64,000 bases of DNA, from contig CACPMT010000004.1 in the NCBI GenBank assembly GCA_902635045.1, positions 98,318 through 162,317 on the forward strand, read 5' to 3'. Within the stretch, counting starts at the first letter, position 1. Every line of letters starts with the position of its first letter. The position numbers and the translations under genes were made by a program. Below the pieces are notes generated by a model. That model saw nothing but the letters and a program-made list of their open reading frames with translations, was not told the origin of the DNA and did no database searches. Shown piece by piece: positions 7,977 to 16,889 of the stretch. The stretch is from an uncultured SAR86 cluster bacterium. Lineage in GTDB: Bacteria; Pseudomonadota; Gammaproteobacteria; Magnimaribacterales; AG-339-G14.

Positions 7977-8435
7977 TTAAAGAATGGTTGGGTTGTCTTG
8001 ACCTTCGTAAACCTCTTCAGGATCAAACACTTTTTCCGTCTCGGTAAAAATTAACTCATTTTTACCTTTCAATGACCTATAAAAACATGATTTGTAACCG
8101 ACATGACAACTCGCTGCTAATCCACCAAGTTCAACTCTAAAAATTAGACAATCCTGATCATCGTCAATAAGTATTTTTTTTATTGCTTGGTTCAAGCCAC
8201 TGGTTTCACCTTTTTTCCAGATTTTTTTTCTACTTCTACTCCAATAATGAGCTTGATTGGTCTCGATTGTTTTTAGCAAAGCTTCTTTGTTTGAGTAGCC
8301 ATGCATAAGTATTTCATTAGTGCTATCTTCTACGGTTATCACCGGAATCAAGCCTTTTTCATCAAATTTAGGCGCGAAAGAGGTTCCTTCTTCTACCTCT
8401 TCTATACTTATTCTCTTTCCAAAATCGTCACTCAT
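7977..8435 (-). CDS. hisI: Phosphoribosyl-AMP cyclohydrolase
   Basis: Monofunctional HisI of 152 residues (no HisE pyrophosphatase domain), opening the purine ring of PR-AMP in histidine synthesis. Diagnostic segments are HYWSRSRKKIWKKGETSG, the Asp-rich metal site DDDQDC, and the zinc-site region ASCHVGYKSCFYR. The gene is detached from other his genes and followed at once by tRNA-Arg. It is divergent from ccmA over an AT-rich gap of 77 bases. Confidence 0.94.
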   Translation of the reverse strand: MSDDFGKRISIEEVEEGTSFAPKFDEKGLIPVITVEDSTNEILMHGYSNKEALLKTIETNQAHYWSRSRKKIWKKGETSGLNQAIKKILIDDDQDCLIFRVELGGLAASCHVGYKSCFYRSLKGKNELIFTETEKVFDPEEVYEGQDNPTIL

Positions 8436-8512
8436 TCTAAAGTCCTTAATTTTATAATTAGTTATAATATTAACTTAAAACGGTTAAATATTTAATTTAA
8501 CTAATTTCGATC

Positions 8513-9118
8513 ATGTTAAAAGTCGATAATTTATCATATGCCTATACGGATAAATATCTATTTGAAAATCTAAACCTTTCCTTAGATATTAAAACAATTA
8601 CAAAAGTTTCAGGCTCTAATGGGTCTGGAAAGACGACCTTTTTAAAAAATATTTCTGGAATATTACAAGACTATGAAGGAGAAATTTTGTATCTAAATAA
8701 AAATATCAAAGATATTTCTTCTCCAAATATTTTTTACGCGGGACATAAGAACGGATTTAAAGACAATTTAACAGTTGCAGAAAATTTAAAAAATGATTTG
8801 AGAAATCCAGTATTTGATCTGGAAAAAATCAAAAATTTTCTAAGTGATTTTGGCTGCAAGGTCTCTTTCTCGACTTCAATTGGTAATTACTCAGAAGGTC
8901 AAAAGAAAAAAATTTTATTATCTTTGTTTGCTTCTGTAAAAGCTGATTTGTATGTCTTAGACGAGCCTTTTTCTAGTCTGGATGACAAAGGAATAGATTG
9001 CTTGAATGAAATATTTCGGCAAAAAACTTCTGAAGGAAGTTCAATAGTTTTCACTTCTCATGAGAATCAAGGGAAAAGCTTTCAAGAAATAAATATCGAT
9101 GATTTTAAAAATGACTAA
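8513..9118 (+). CDS. ccmA: Heme exporter ATP-binding protein CcmA
   Basis: ABC ATPase of 201 residues for System I cytochrome c maturation, working with CcmB and CcmC to release holo-CcmE. Walker A is GSNGSGKTT (34-42), the signature is YSEGQKKKILLS, and Walker B is LYVLDEPF. It is the first gene of a nine-gene ccm operon in canonical order and overlaps ccmB by 8 bases. Confidence 0.95.
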   Translation: MLKVDNLSYAYTDKYLFENLNLSLDIKTITKVSGSNGSGKTTFLKNISGILQDYEGEILYLNKNIKDISSPNIFYAGHKNGFKDNLTVAENLKNDLRNPVFDLEKIKNFLSDFGCKVSFSTSIGNYSEGQKKKILLSLFASVKADLYVLDEPFSSLDDKGIDCLNEIFRQKTSEGSSIVFTSHENQGKSFQEINIDDFKND

Positions 9119-9773
9119 TTTAGCAAAAAGGATATTTTATAAAGAGCTAGTTTCTTATAGAAAGAGATCAAGCACTTACTTAAGTCCAATTGTATTCTTT
9201 CTGATTACTATCGCGCTTTATCCTCTTGCTTTATCTAATGATCCAGCAGATTTATCTTTTTTGGCTCCAGGCATAACTTGGATCTGCGTTCTTTTGTCAA
9301 CTTTGCTATCAATCCAAAATATATTCAATGAAGATTTTGAAGATGGCTCACTAGATATTTTCTTTTCATTAAGAGTTTCAACCCTTCCTTTGGTTATTTT
9401 AAAAATTTTAGTTAATTGGATTTTCAGTTCCTTGCCGATAATAATATTGTCATCAACGGTTGTATTTTTATTATTTCTGCCGAGTGAAGGATTAGTAATT
9501 TTGTTAACAAGTCTTTTAATAGGTACTCCTGTGATATCTCTTTTCGGAGCTTTGGCAGGAGCATTGTCTTTAGGAAAAAGTAGTATTTTAGGCCCAGCAA
9601 TTGTTTTGCCTTTAAGTCTGCCTATACTGATATTGGGAACTTCCGCGGTTACTTCATTTTTAAATGGCGAAAATCCGAGTTTTTACTTTTTAATGATGTT
9701 AGCAATATTTATTTTCTTGTTACCTTTGATTTGTTACGCGTGTATTGGCGCTTTGAGGTTGCATTATGAATAG
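9111..9773 (+). CDS. ccmB: Heme exporter membrane protein CcmB
   Basis: Six-helix membrane subunit of the CcmAB transporter, 220 residues from the ATG at 9111, which equals the E. coli length as I recall it. An in-frame ATG at 9099 would add four residues and overlap ccmA more. The N-terminal RIFYKELVSYRK segment, the central EDFEDGSLD segment and hydrophobic helices throughout match the family. Its end overlaps the ccmC start by 8 bases. Confidence 0.93.
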   Translation: MTNLAKRIFYKELVSYRKRSSTYLSPIVFFLITIALYPLALSNDPADLSFLAPGITWICVLLSTLLSIQNIFNEDFEDGSLDIFFSLRVSTLPLVILKILVNWIFSSLPIIILSSTVVFLLFLPSEGLVILLTSLLIGTPVISLFGALAGALSLGKSSILGPAIVLPLSLPILILGTSAVTSFLNGENPSFYFLMMLAIFIFLLPLICYACIGALRLHYE

Positions 9774-10512
9774 GGCGTTCAATAATTTAAAAACTTTTTA
9801 TCATAAATTAGGTTCTTCGCCATGGTTTTACAGAATTTCTGGAATTACTATTCCCTATGTAGCTTTGCTCTCATTTCTATTTTTAACAATTGGTATTGTT
9901 TGGGGAGTCTTTTTTTCTCCAACAGACTTTAAACAAGGAGACGTTTACAGAATTATCTACATGCATGTGCCAGCGGCTTCAGTATCTCAATCTATTTACT
10001 ACACCATGACTGTTGCTGCTGTTGTGTCAATGATTTGGCGAATGAAAATGGCTGGTATTTTTATCAAATCAATGGCACCGATTGGCGCATCTTTTACGTT
10101 CTTAGCTTTAATAAGTGGTTCCATATGGGGACAACCAACGTGGGGAACTTGGTGGATCTGGGATGCGAGACTTACATCTACGCTTGTATTATTTATCTTT
10201 TATGTTGCTATTATTAGTTTGTATTCGTCTTTTAGTGAAAAGAAATCTGCCGATCAAGCAGTTTCTATTCTAACGTTAGTAGGGGCAGTTAATTTGCCTA
10301 TTATAAAAAAATCAGTTGACTGGTGGAATACTCTTCACCAACCAGCAAGTATTAAATTTACAGAAAGTTCTTCTATCTCTCCTGAGATGTTATACCCACT
10401 CATAATTTCTATATTTGGTTTTTATTTAGTTGTTCTTTTATCAGGCTTGATGGCAATGAGAGCTGAGATTGCAAAACGAGAAACTAATAAGGAATGGTTT
10501 AAAAATTATTAA
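9766..10512 (+). CDS. ccmC: Heme exporter/handling protein CcmC
   Basis: Inner-membrane heme-handling protein of 248 residues that loads heme onto CcmE. The tryptophan-rich WWD domain is seen as WGTWWIWDARLTS, and the conserved periplasmic histidines include the one in YMHVPAA. Six membrane segments are apparent. It overlaps ccmB by 8 bases, and ccmD starts 4 bases after its stop. Confidence 0.95.
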   Translation: MNRAFNNLKTFYHKLGSSPWFYRISGITIPYVALLSFLFLTIGIVWGVFFSPTDFKQGDVYRIIYMHVPAASVSQSIYYTMTVAAVVSMIWRMKMAGIFIKSMAPIGASFTFLALISGSIWGQPTWGTWWIWDARLTSTLVLFIFYVAIISLYSSFSEKKSADQAVSILTLVGAVNLPIIKKSVDWWNTLHQPASIKFTESSSISPEMLYPLIISIFGFYLVVLLSGLMAMRAEIAKRETNKEWFKNY

Positions 10513-10516
10513 AAAA

Positions 10517-10657
10517 ATGATTTACGATTTCAATGATTATAATTTTCATGTTTGGTTGGTTTTGTTAATAACCGTTGCTCTGATAGGTCTTAATTTAATA
10601 GTTCCTAAAGTAAGACTCAATAAAATAAATAAATTAAAAAAAATTGAAAAAAATTAG
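10517..10657 (+). CDS. ccmD: Heme exporter protein CcmD
   Basis: 46-residue single-span membrane protein, typical of CcmD, which assists release of holo-CcmE from CcmABC. After an aromatic start (YDFNDYNFHVW) comes one hydrophobic helix and a basic tail rich in Lys and Asn. The ATG at 10517 was chosen because an upstream in-frame ATG at 10469 lies inside ccmC and would add residues absent from the family. The 3' end overlaps ccmE by 14 bases. Confidence 0.88.
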   Translation: MIYDFNDYNFHVWLVLLITVALIGLNLIVPKVRLNKINKLKKIEKN

Positions 10658-11069
10658 AAAAAATCGTCTTTACGCAGTTTTATTTATATTTGGCTCTTCA
10701 TTATTGGCAACCGTTTTAGTTTTGACAGCGCTAAATCAGAACATCAACCTTTTTTACTCTCCTACAGATTTGCTCGTATCTAATCCCTCACCAAATAAGT
10801 CAATACGTATTGGTGGATTAGTCCAAAAAGGATCACTTATAAGAGTGCCTGATTCTTTAGAAATAAATTTTACAATCACTGATTTAAAAGAAGAAGTTAC
10901 AGTAAATTATTCAGGAATCTTGCCCGATTTGTTTAAAGAAGATGCTGGAGTGGTTGCAACTGGATATTACGATCAAACTAAAAATAATTTTCAAGCTTTT
11001 GAAATTTTGGCTAAACACGATGAAAATTATGAACCAAAAGAAGTAGTCCAAGCTCTGGAGAGAAAATGA
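10644..11069 (+). CDS. ccmE: Cytochrome c-type biogenesis heme chaperone CcmE
   Basis: Periplasmic heme chaperone of 141 residues, anchored by one N-terminal helix and carrying a beta-barrel domain. The heme-linking motif AKHDENYEP supplies the covalent heme histidine and nearby tyrosine. The start is a TTG at 10644; translation from there gives KKIRKNRLYAVL, which matches the usual family N-terminus, and no nearby ATG does so. It overlaps ccmD by 14 and ccmF by 4 bases, implying coupled translation. Confidence 0.94.
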   Translation: MKKIRKNRLYAVLFIFGSSLLATVLVLTALNQNINLFYSPTDLLVSNPSPNKSIRIGGLVQKGSLIRVPDSLEINFTITDLKEEVTVNYSGILPDLFKEDAGVVATGYYDQTKNNFQAFEILAKHDENYEPKEVVQALERK

Positions 11070-12940
11070 TTCCTGAAATAGGCAATATTTTTTTAATAAT
11101 ATCCTTTGTTCTAGCTGTTTCTATTTTTTGTCTAGCAAGCTATTCATACTATCTGAATAGAGAAATAATTAATTTATCAAATTTAGTTTATTTCAAGTTT
11201 GTTTTTATCCTGATGAGTTTTATAGCACTAGAGATATCATTCTTATCTGATGATTTCAGTGTGCTTTATGTAGCAAGTAATTCCAATCCTTTTTTGCCAA
11301 TTTATTACAAGTTTTCAGCTTTATGGGGTGGACATGAAGGCTCGATGCTTTTATTTATTTTGATTCTTTCTTTATGGATTGTTTTATTCTCACTATTTAC
11401 AAATTATCATTCTGTAAGAGACAAGAACTACCTTCATGGCTTTACCTCTTTAATTTTTTTAAGTTTTGCAGGCTTCACTATTTTCACATCTAATCCTTTT
11501 GAAAGATTACTGCCAATTTCTCCTTTAAATGGAACAGATCTGAATCCTTTATTGCAAGATTTTGCTTTTACTATTCATCCCCCGATGCTTTATTTAGGTT
11601 ATGCAGGTTTGGTAATTCCATTTGCTATAGCGTTAGGCCGTTGTGTCGGTGTGATGGAAGCTTGGGCTTTGAGAATTAAAAAATGGACAACATTAGCATG
11701 GAGTTTTTTAACACTTGGGATTGCACTTGGGAGTTGGTGGGCTTATTACGAGCTCGGTTGGGGTGGTTGGTGGTTTTGGGATCCTGTAGAAAACTCCTCA
11801 TTGGTTCCCTGGTTGATTGCCACAGCGTTAATACATTCAGCGATTGTTACCAATAAAAGAAATATTTTTATTAACTGGACTATTCTGTTATCTGTTCTAG
11901 CAGTAATTGGAAGCTTTATTGGTATGTTTTTAGTTAGGTCTGGTATTTTAACTTCAGTTCATACTTTTGCTCTTGATCCTGAAAGAGGATTGATTTTGTT
12001 GATGTTAACTTTTTTGATATCTGTTTATTCTTTTTATTTATTTTTTAGGGCAGACATAATCTCAAAAGAAGAGGCAGATTATTCTTTTTTTTCAAAAGAA
12101 TTTTTCTTGTTAATTAATAATGCTTTATTGTTGATATTAGCCATTGTGATCTTGTTTGGAACAATATACCCAATTATTTATGACATCTTTACTGGTGGTA
12201 AAAGTATTACAGTTGGAGCACCTTATTTTAATTTAACAACTGTACCAATTGCTTTTTTTATAGCCTTTTTTCAAGGTTATGGAATCTTAACTTTTTGGGG
12301 AAAATCTAAAAAAGATAATTACCTTTATTTAACTTGTTTAGGCATAGTTTTTATTCTCACCTTTTTCTTTACTTACACTTTGTTTAATTACCCAGATATT
12401 TTTTCTACGGCTAGTTATTTGATGTTTGCTGCAATTATTTCTGGATTAGTAGTCTATATTTATAGAAATTCAAAAAACTCAATTTTACTATTTAATAATT
12501 TAGGTATGGTTACGGCACATTTCGGGATTGCCGTAATGATTTTAGGTATAGGAGTCGTTTCTTCTTTTTCGCAAAATAAAGAAGTAATAATTGGAAAAGG
12601 AGAATTCACTAATTTAAATAATTACAATATAAAATTGGTTGATGAGGGCAAGCAAGATTTTTCAAATTACTATGCTCAAGTTGTTCAATTCGAAGTTTTA
12701 AACAATGCAACTAGAAATAAAATAGCTCTAAAACCTGAAAAAAGTTTTTATCCAGCTTCGAATAATGTGATGACCGAATCTGATATCCATGTAGGTCTGA
12801 AAGAAGATTTGTATATCAGTCTTAGTGAAAAATTGGATTCAGGTAAGTGGATAGCAAAAATACAGATCAAACCCTTTGTAAGATTAATCTGGTTAGGCGC
12901 TTTAATTATGACAATTGGGGGGGTTTTTAGCGGCTCTTAG
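11066..12940 (+). CDS. ccmF: Cytochrome c heme lyase subunit CcmF
   Basis: Large polytopic membrane protein of 624 residues that receives heme from CcmE and joins it to apocytochrome c together with CcmH/I. The heme-binding WWD domain is visible as WGGWWFWDPVENSS, preceded by FTIHPPMLYLGY with a conserved histidine. Many membrane spans and a late periplasmic loop before the last helix are seen. It starts within ccmE (ATGA overlap), and ccmG begins 11 bases after its stop. Confidence 0.95.
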   Translation: MIPEIGNIFLIISFVLAVSIFCLASYSYYLNREIINLSNLVYFKFVFILMSFIALEISFLSDDFSVLYVASNSNPFLPIYYKFSALWGGHEGSMLLFILILSLWIVLFSLFTNYHSVRDKNYLHGFTSLIFLSFAGFTIFTSNPFERLLPISPLNGTDLNPLLQDFAFTIHPPMLYLGYAGLVIPFAIALGRCVGVMEAWALRIKKWTTLAWSFLTLGIALGSWWAYYELGWGGWWFWDPVENSSLVPWLIATALIHSAIVTNKRNIFINWTILLSVLAVIGSFIGMFLVRSGILTSVHTFALDPERGLILLMLTFLISVYSFYLFFRADIISKEEADYSFFSKEFFLLINNALLLILAIVILFGTIYPIIYDIFTGGKSITVGAPYFNLTTVPIAFFIAFFQGYGILTFWGKSKKDNYLYLTCLGIVFILTFFFTYTLFNYPDIFSTASYLMFAAIISGLVVYIYRNSKNSILLFNNLGMVTAHFGIAVMILGIGVVSSFSQNKEVIIGKGEFTNLNNYNIKLVDEGKQDFSNYYAQVVQFEVLNNATRNKIALKPEKSFYPASNNVMTESDIHVGLKEDLYISLSEKLDSGKWIAKIQIKPFVRLIWLGALIMTIGGVFSGS

Positions 12941-12951
12941 AAGAACAAAGT

Positions 12952-13458
12952 ATGAATAAAATAAATCTTTTTCTATTTTCCAGTCTTTTTATAGGAATTC
13001 TTTTTCTTGTTTTTATAGTGACTTTGTTAAATCCTAATGAAAAAACAATTGAGGTCTCTAGTTTTCCAGCTTTTGAGATGAACGAATTAAATGAGGAGCC
13101 AATTAATCAATATTCATTTCAAGAGGGCGAGTATAAATTAATTAATGTATGGGCTACTTGGTGCGTTAATTGCAAATTAGAGCATGGCTTTTTAATGAGT
13201 CTACAGAATAAAGGAGTAAAAATTTTTGGATTGAACTACAAAGATGACAAAGAAAAAGCTTTAAGATGGCTTGATCAATTTGGTAATCCTTATTGGAAAA
13301 CTATTTATGATCCAAAAGGTAATTTTGGATTAGAAATTGGAGTTTCTGGAGCTCCAGAAACTTATTTAATAGACAAAAGAAATAGAATCATTCAAAAACA
13401 TATTGGCATAATTGATGAGAAGGTTTGGTTGAATAAATTTACAAATTTAATGAAATGA
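12952..13458 (+). CDS. ccmG: Periplasmic thiol:disulfide reductase CcmG/DsbE
   Basis: Membrane-anchored thioredoxin-fold protein of 168 residues that keeps apocytochrome c cysteines reduced. An N-terminal signal anchor (about 7-25) precedes the active site WATWCVNCKLEH, and the cis-proline region GAPETYLID is present. It probably receives electrons from the DsbD-like protein at 41569-43587. Its stop overlaps ccmH by 4 bases. Confidence 0.94.
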   Translation: MNKINLFLFSSLFIGILFLVFIVTLLNPNEKTIEVSSFPAFEMNELNEEPINQYSFQEGEYKLINVWATWCVNCKLEHGFLMSLQNKGVKIFGLNYKDDKEKALRWLDQFGNPYWKTIYDPKGNFGLEIGVSGAPETYLIDKRNRIIQKHIGIIDEKVWLNKFTNLMK

Positions 13459-13838
13459 AAATTTTTTCTTATTTTTTATTATTTATTTCATATATTGTTT
13501 TTACTCAAGAGGCTTTGAATTTGTACTCTTTTTCATCCGAAGATCATGAACAAAGATTTTATTCTTTAGCTGAGGAAATAAGCTGTCCGTTGTGCGAAGG
13601 CTCAAGCATCAATGGTTCAACATCTCCAATAGCTAAAGATATGAAAAATATTATTTTTAATATGATTCTCGAAAACAAGAGTGATGATCAAATTAAATTT
13701 TTTTTAACAGAAAAATTTGGCGACGATATTCTTTACATGCCTCCAGTAAATAACTTTTCTTATTTACTTTTTCTCTTTCCAATTATTTTAATTTTATTAT
13801 CAGCTTATTTTCTTTTCTTAGTTCTTCAAAAAAAATGA
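13455..13838 (+). CDS. ccmH: Cytochrome c-type biogenesis protein CcmH
   Basis: 127 residues: a signal peptide, the short helical CcmH domain with redox motif CPLC in EEISCPLCEGSS, and one C-terminal membrane helix. The usual motif is LRCxxC, so the residues around the first cysteine are somewhat divergent, but both cysteines are present. It reduces apocytochrome disulfides in the CcmFHI ligation complex. It overlaps both ccmG and the TPR gene by 4 bases. Confidence 0.9.
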   Translation: MKIFSYFLLFISYIVFTQEALNLYSFSSEDHEQRFYSLAEEISCPLCEGSSINGSTSPIAKDMKNIIFNMILENKSDDQIKFFLTEKFGDDILYMPPVNNFSYLLFLFPIILILLSAYFLFLVLQKK

Positions 13839-14419
13839 CAAGCAGAATTCTTTTATTAATATCAGTAATTATTGCTCTGTTAATTTATTTATCCATTGGC
13901 GGCTTTGATAATTTAACTAAACAGTCTTTTAGTTCTTTTTACAAAGGCGAAAAAGACGAAAACTTTCTTTTAGATTTAAACACTAGAATTGATGAATTAT
14001 TGAATTTGAATAGTTTGTCTGCGTCTGAATTGAGTTTACTTGCTATGAATTTACTTGCAGATGGATACTATGATCAATCTTATAAAGTTTTAAATAATTA
14101 TATTGATGTTTATCCGGATCAAATTGATGCAGAAATTTATGCCGCTTATTCAGAGGTTCAATATCTTATTAATGATCTATCTTTTAATACAAATATCTTA
14201 AAAAATCTGGAGAAATCTCTTTACCTTGATCCGTCAAACCATAAAGCCCTAACAATGAAAGGGCTTTATTTATTCAGTCAAAGTGAATTTGAACTAGCAC
14301 TAAAAAGTTGGTCTGTTGCTCTGGAAAATGTAGATTCTGAAGATCAAAAAAAAGCTTTAATTTTAGTTATGAATACAGCTCTTAAAGAGTTAGAAATTAA
14401 AAAAAACAACAGTAAATAA
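13835..14419 (+). CDS. TPR protein, CcmI-like (C-terminal CcmH function)
   Basis: 194 residues with one N-terminal membrane helix and a periplasmic region holding tetratricopeptide-like helices (GYYDQSYKVLNNYIDVYPDQ; KSLYLDPSNHKALTMKGLYLFS). Position at the end of the ccm operon, overlapping ccmH by 4 bases, and the architecture indicate the apocytochrome-binding CcmI role. It is much shorter than typical CcmI and lacks a long first cytoplasmic loop, so it is a reduced version. The symbol is withheld because sequence identity to CcmI cannot be checked here. Confidence 0.72.
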   Translation: MTSRILLLISVIIALLIYLSIGGFDNLTKQSFSSFYKGEKDENFLLDLNTRIDELLNLNSLSASELSLLAMNLLADGYYDQSYKVLNNYIDVYPDQIDAEIYAAYSEVQYLINDLSFNTNILKNLEKSLYLDPSNHKALTMKGLYLFSQSEFELALKSWSVALENVDSEDQKKALILVMNTALKELEIKKNNSK

Positions 14420-14456
14420 GTCTTAAATCGTTTAAAATATAGCTTAGAAGCTAAAT

Positions 14457-16889
14457 ATGCGATTAAAAAATATTAGTCTTTCAGGTTTTAAATCTTTCGT
14501 TGATCCAACGAAAATAAGCTTCCCCTCCAGTATGTCAGGTGTCGTAGGACCAAATGGGTGTGGTAAATCAAATATTATTGATGCAGTTCGATGGGTGATG
14601 GGTGAAATTTCAGCTAAAAACCTAAGAGGAGAATCAATGGCCGATGTTATTTTCAATGGATCTTCATCTAGAGCCCCCTCAAGCAGAGCTTCAGTGGAAC
14701 TTCTTTTTGACAACGATCAAGGCAGGATAGGAGGTGAATATTCGTCTTATTCAGAAATTTCAGTAAAAAGAGTTTTAGATTTAGATGGAAAATCTACTTA
14801 TTCATTAAATGGAACTGAATGCAGAAGAAAAGACATAACCGATATATTTTTAGGAACTGGATTAGGTCCAAGAAGTTATGCCGTCATCGAACAAGAAATG
14901 GCAACAAAATTGATAAGCTCAAAACCTGAGGAGTTGAGAGCTTATATAGAAGAGGTTGCTGGAATATCAATATATAGAGAAAGAAAAAAAGAAACTGAAT
15001 CGAGGATAAGAAAGACCAGAGAAAATTTAAATAGAGTCTCTGATATTCGCGACGAAATAGAAAGAGCTTTACTTAAACTCAACCAGCAAGTTAAGTCAGC
15101 TGAAAGATATAATTTTCTCAAAGAAAAGGAAAAAAAATTTAATGGCTTATTGAAAGCATTTAGTTGGCAGGCTAGAAACGAAGCTGCATCAAGATTAGAT
15201 TTGAGTGTAAAACAAACTGAATTAGAAATAGAAAAATTACAAACCGAAAAACAGAAATTAATTAGCTCAATTGATGTTTTTAGATCGCAACAAAACGACT
15301 TGCAATCAGAAATAGATTCCATTCAAGAAGATTTTTATTCAAGTGGCGCAAATCTTTCTAAATCTGAACAACAACTAGTTTTTTTAAAAGATAAAAAAAA
15401 TCAATTAACAATTGAACTAGAAACTCAAAAAGAAAATCAACAAAATTTATCTGAAAAGAAAATTTCTTTTACAAAAGAAATCGAAGATTTAAATAAAGAA
15501 CTCAAACAAAAAGAACCCAAATTAGAAAAAATGGATGCATCTATTTCAAAACTTGATGGAGCTATGTCCCCAGTTTTTATTTTAAAACAAATTATGATCG
15601 AACAATCTAGCCTGATGAATAGTCTTAACGATTTTAAGATAAATTTTGACTCTAAGAGCAGTCAAGATTTAGATCCAATTATTAATGATTTAAAAAAGTT
15701 TGAAGACAAACTTTCTCAGCTAAATGAAATTATAGAAAAACAGGAAGATCACCAAGAAGAAAAATTTCTGTCTCAAAAAAATGATCTTTTGCAACTTAGT
15801 GGAGAGATTACAAGTCTTAAAGTAAAAATTGCAACCATATCTAGAGATATTGCTTCTATAAACGAACAAGAGCAACTTGCTAAAGAAGCTTTTGAATCAA
15901 ACACGAATCAACTTAATGAATTAGAACAGCCAATTTCTGAATTAGAAAAAGACATGAAGCCTTTGTTAGATTCGAGAGCAAATGTAGAGGAAGACCTAAC
16001 TAATCGAAGATCAAAATTTGCTGAGATTTCCGAAGAAATTAGACAATGCGAAAGAAGATCTCACGAAGTTGACATCTCTATTGAAAAAATCAGAACGGAC
16101 TCTCAAGATTCAAAAGTTACAAGACAAGGATATCTTTCCGAAGCAGAGATATATTTAAAACAGATAGAGAAAGATAATTTTGTCTTAGAAGACTTATTAA
16201 AAGAAATTTCTAATGATGAAACGGAAGAAAATCTTATAAATGAAATCTCAAAAATCGAGTCTTCAATTTCTAGAATTGGACCTATAAATTTAGCTGCAGC
16301 GGAAGAATATAAAATTGAAGAAGAGAGGAAATTAGAAATAGAATCTCAATTCTCAGAATTAGAAAAGGCGTTAACAACTTTGCAAAATGCTATAAAGAAA
16401 ATTGATTTGGAATCAAAAACAAAATTTAAAGATACCTTAGACCAGCTGAATATAAAAGTTAGTGAATTGTTTCCGAAGCTCTTTGGAGGTGGACACGCAA
16501 GCCTAGAACTTACCAGCCAAGATCTTTTGGAATCGGGTGTTTTTTTTAGAGCAATGCCTCCTGGTAAAAAAAATGTAAATGTGTCTCAATTATCTGGAGG
16601 AGAAAAAGCTCTTTCAGCAATTGCTTTAGTTTTCTCATTTTTTGCTCTCAACCCAGCACCTTTTTGCATATTGGACGAAATAGACGCTCCACTGGATGAT
16701 TTTAATACCGCTAGATTTATTTCTATGGTTGAAGAAATGTCAGATAAAGTTCAATTTATTTTTGTAACGCACAATAAAATTTCAATGGAGAAAAGCAAAC
16801 ACTTGTTAGGAGTTACTATGCAAGAACCTGGTGTTTCAAGATTGGTTTCCGTTGATGTAGATGAGGCAATGAAGCTAGCAGCAGTATAA
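14457..16889 (+). CDS. smc: Chromosome segregation SMC protein, short form without visible hinge
   Basis: SMC ATPase of 810 residues against roughly 1150-1190 for bacterial SMC. The N-terminal head (1-170) has Walker A GPNGCGKS (31-38). The C-terminal head (about 605-810) has signature LSGGEKAL (712-719), Walker B ILDEIDAPL (738-746) and a VTHNK switch. Between them lie two coiled-coil arms of about 195 residues each (about 172-365 and 410-605), separated by only about 45 residues with Pro372 and Pro407; I cannot find the roughly 150-residue hinge. zipA overlaps the stop by one base. The smc-zipA-ligA order is a known gammaproteobacterial arrangement. Confidence 0.9.
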   Translation: MRLKNISLSGFKSFVDPTKISFPSSMSGVVGPNGCGKSNIIDAVRWVMGEISAKNLRGESMADVIFNGSSSRAPSSRASVELLFDNDQGRIGGEYSSYSEISVKRVLDLDGKSTYSLNGTECRRKDITDIFLGTGLGPRSYAVIEQEMATKLISSKPEELRAYIEEVAGISIYRERKKETESRIRKTRENLNRVSDIRDEIERALLKLNQQVKSAERYNFLKEKEKKFNGLLKAFSWQARNEAASRLDLSVKQTELEIEKLQTEKQKLISSIDVFRSQQNDLQSEIDSIQEDFYSSGANLSKSEQQLVFLKDKKNQLTIELETQKENQQNLSEKKISFTKEIEDLNKELKQKEPKLEKMDASISKLDGAMSPVFILKQIMIEQSSLMNSLNDFKINFDSKSSQDLDPIINDLKKFEDKLSQLNEIIEKQEDHQEEKFLSQKNDLLQLSGEITSLKVKIATISRDIASINEQEQLAKEAFESNTNQLNELEQPISELEKDMKPLLDSRANVEEDLTNRRSKFAEISEEIRQCERRSHEVDISIEKIRTDSQDSKVTRQGYLSEAEIYLKQIEKDNFVLEDLLKEISNDETEENLINEISKIESSISRIGPINLAAAEEYKIEEERKLEIESQFSELEKALTTLQNAIKKIDLESKTKFKDTLDQLNIKVSELFPKLFGGGHASLELTSQDLLESGVFFRAMPPGKKNVNVSQLSGGEKALSAIALVFSFFALNPAPFCILDEIDAPLDDFNTARFISMVEEMSDKVQFIFVTHNKISMEKSKHLLGVTMQEPGVSRLVSVDVDEAMKLAAV

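Noticed and set aside
10469-10516. Longer CcmD starting within ccmC
   Set aside because: The added residues are the shifted frame of the ccmC tail; the 46-residue form fits CcmD.
15620-15720. Frameshift or deletion as the cause of the short SMC
   Set aside because: The frame is continuous across the apex and the two coiled-coil arms are balanced in length, which favours a real compact form over a broken gene.
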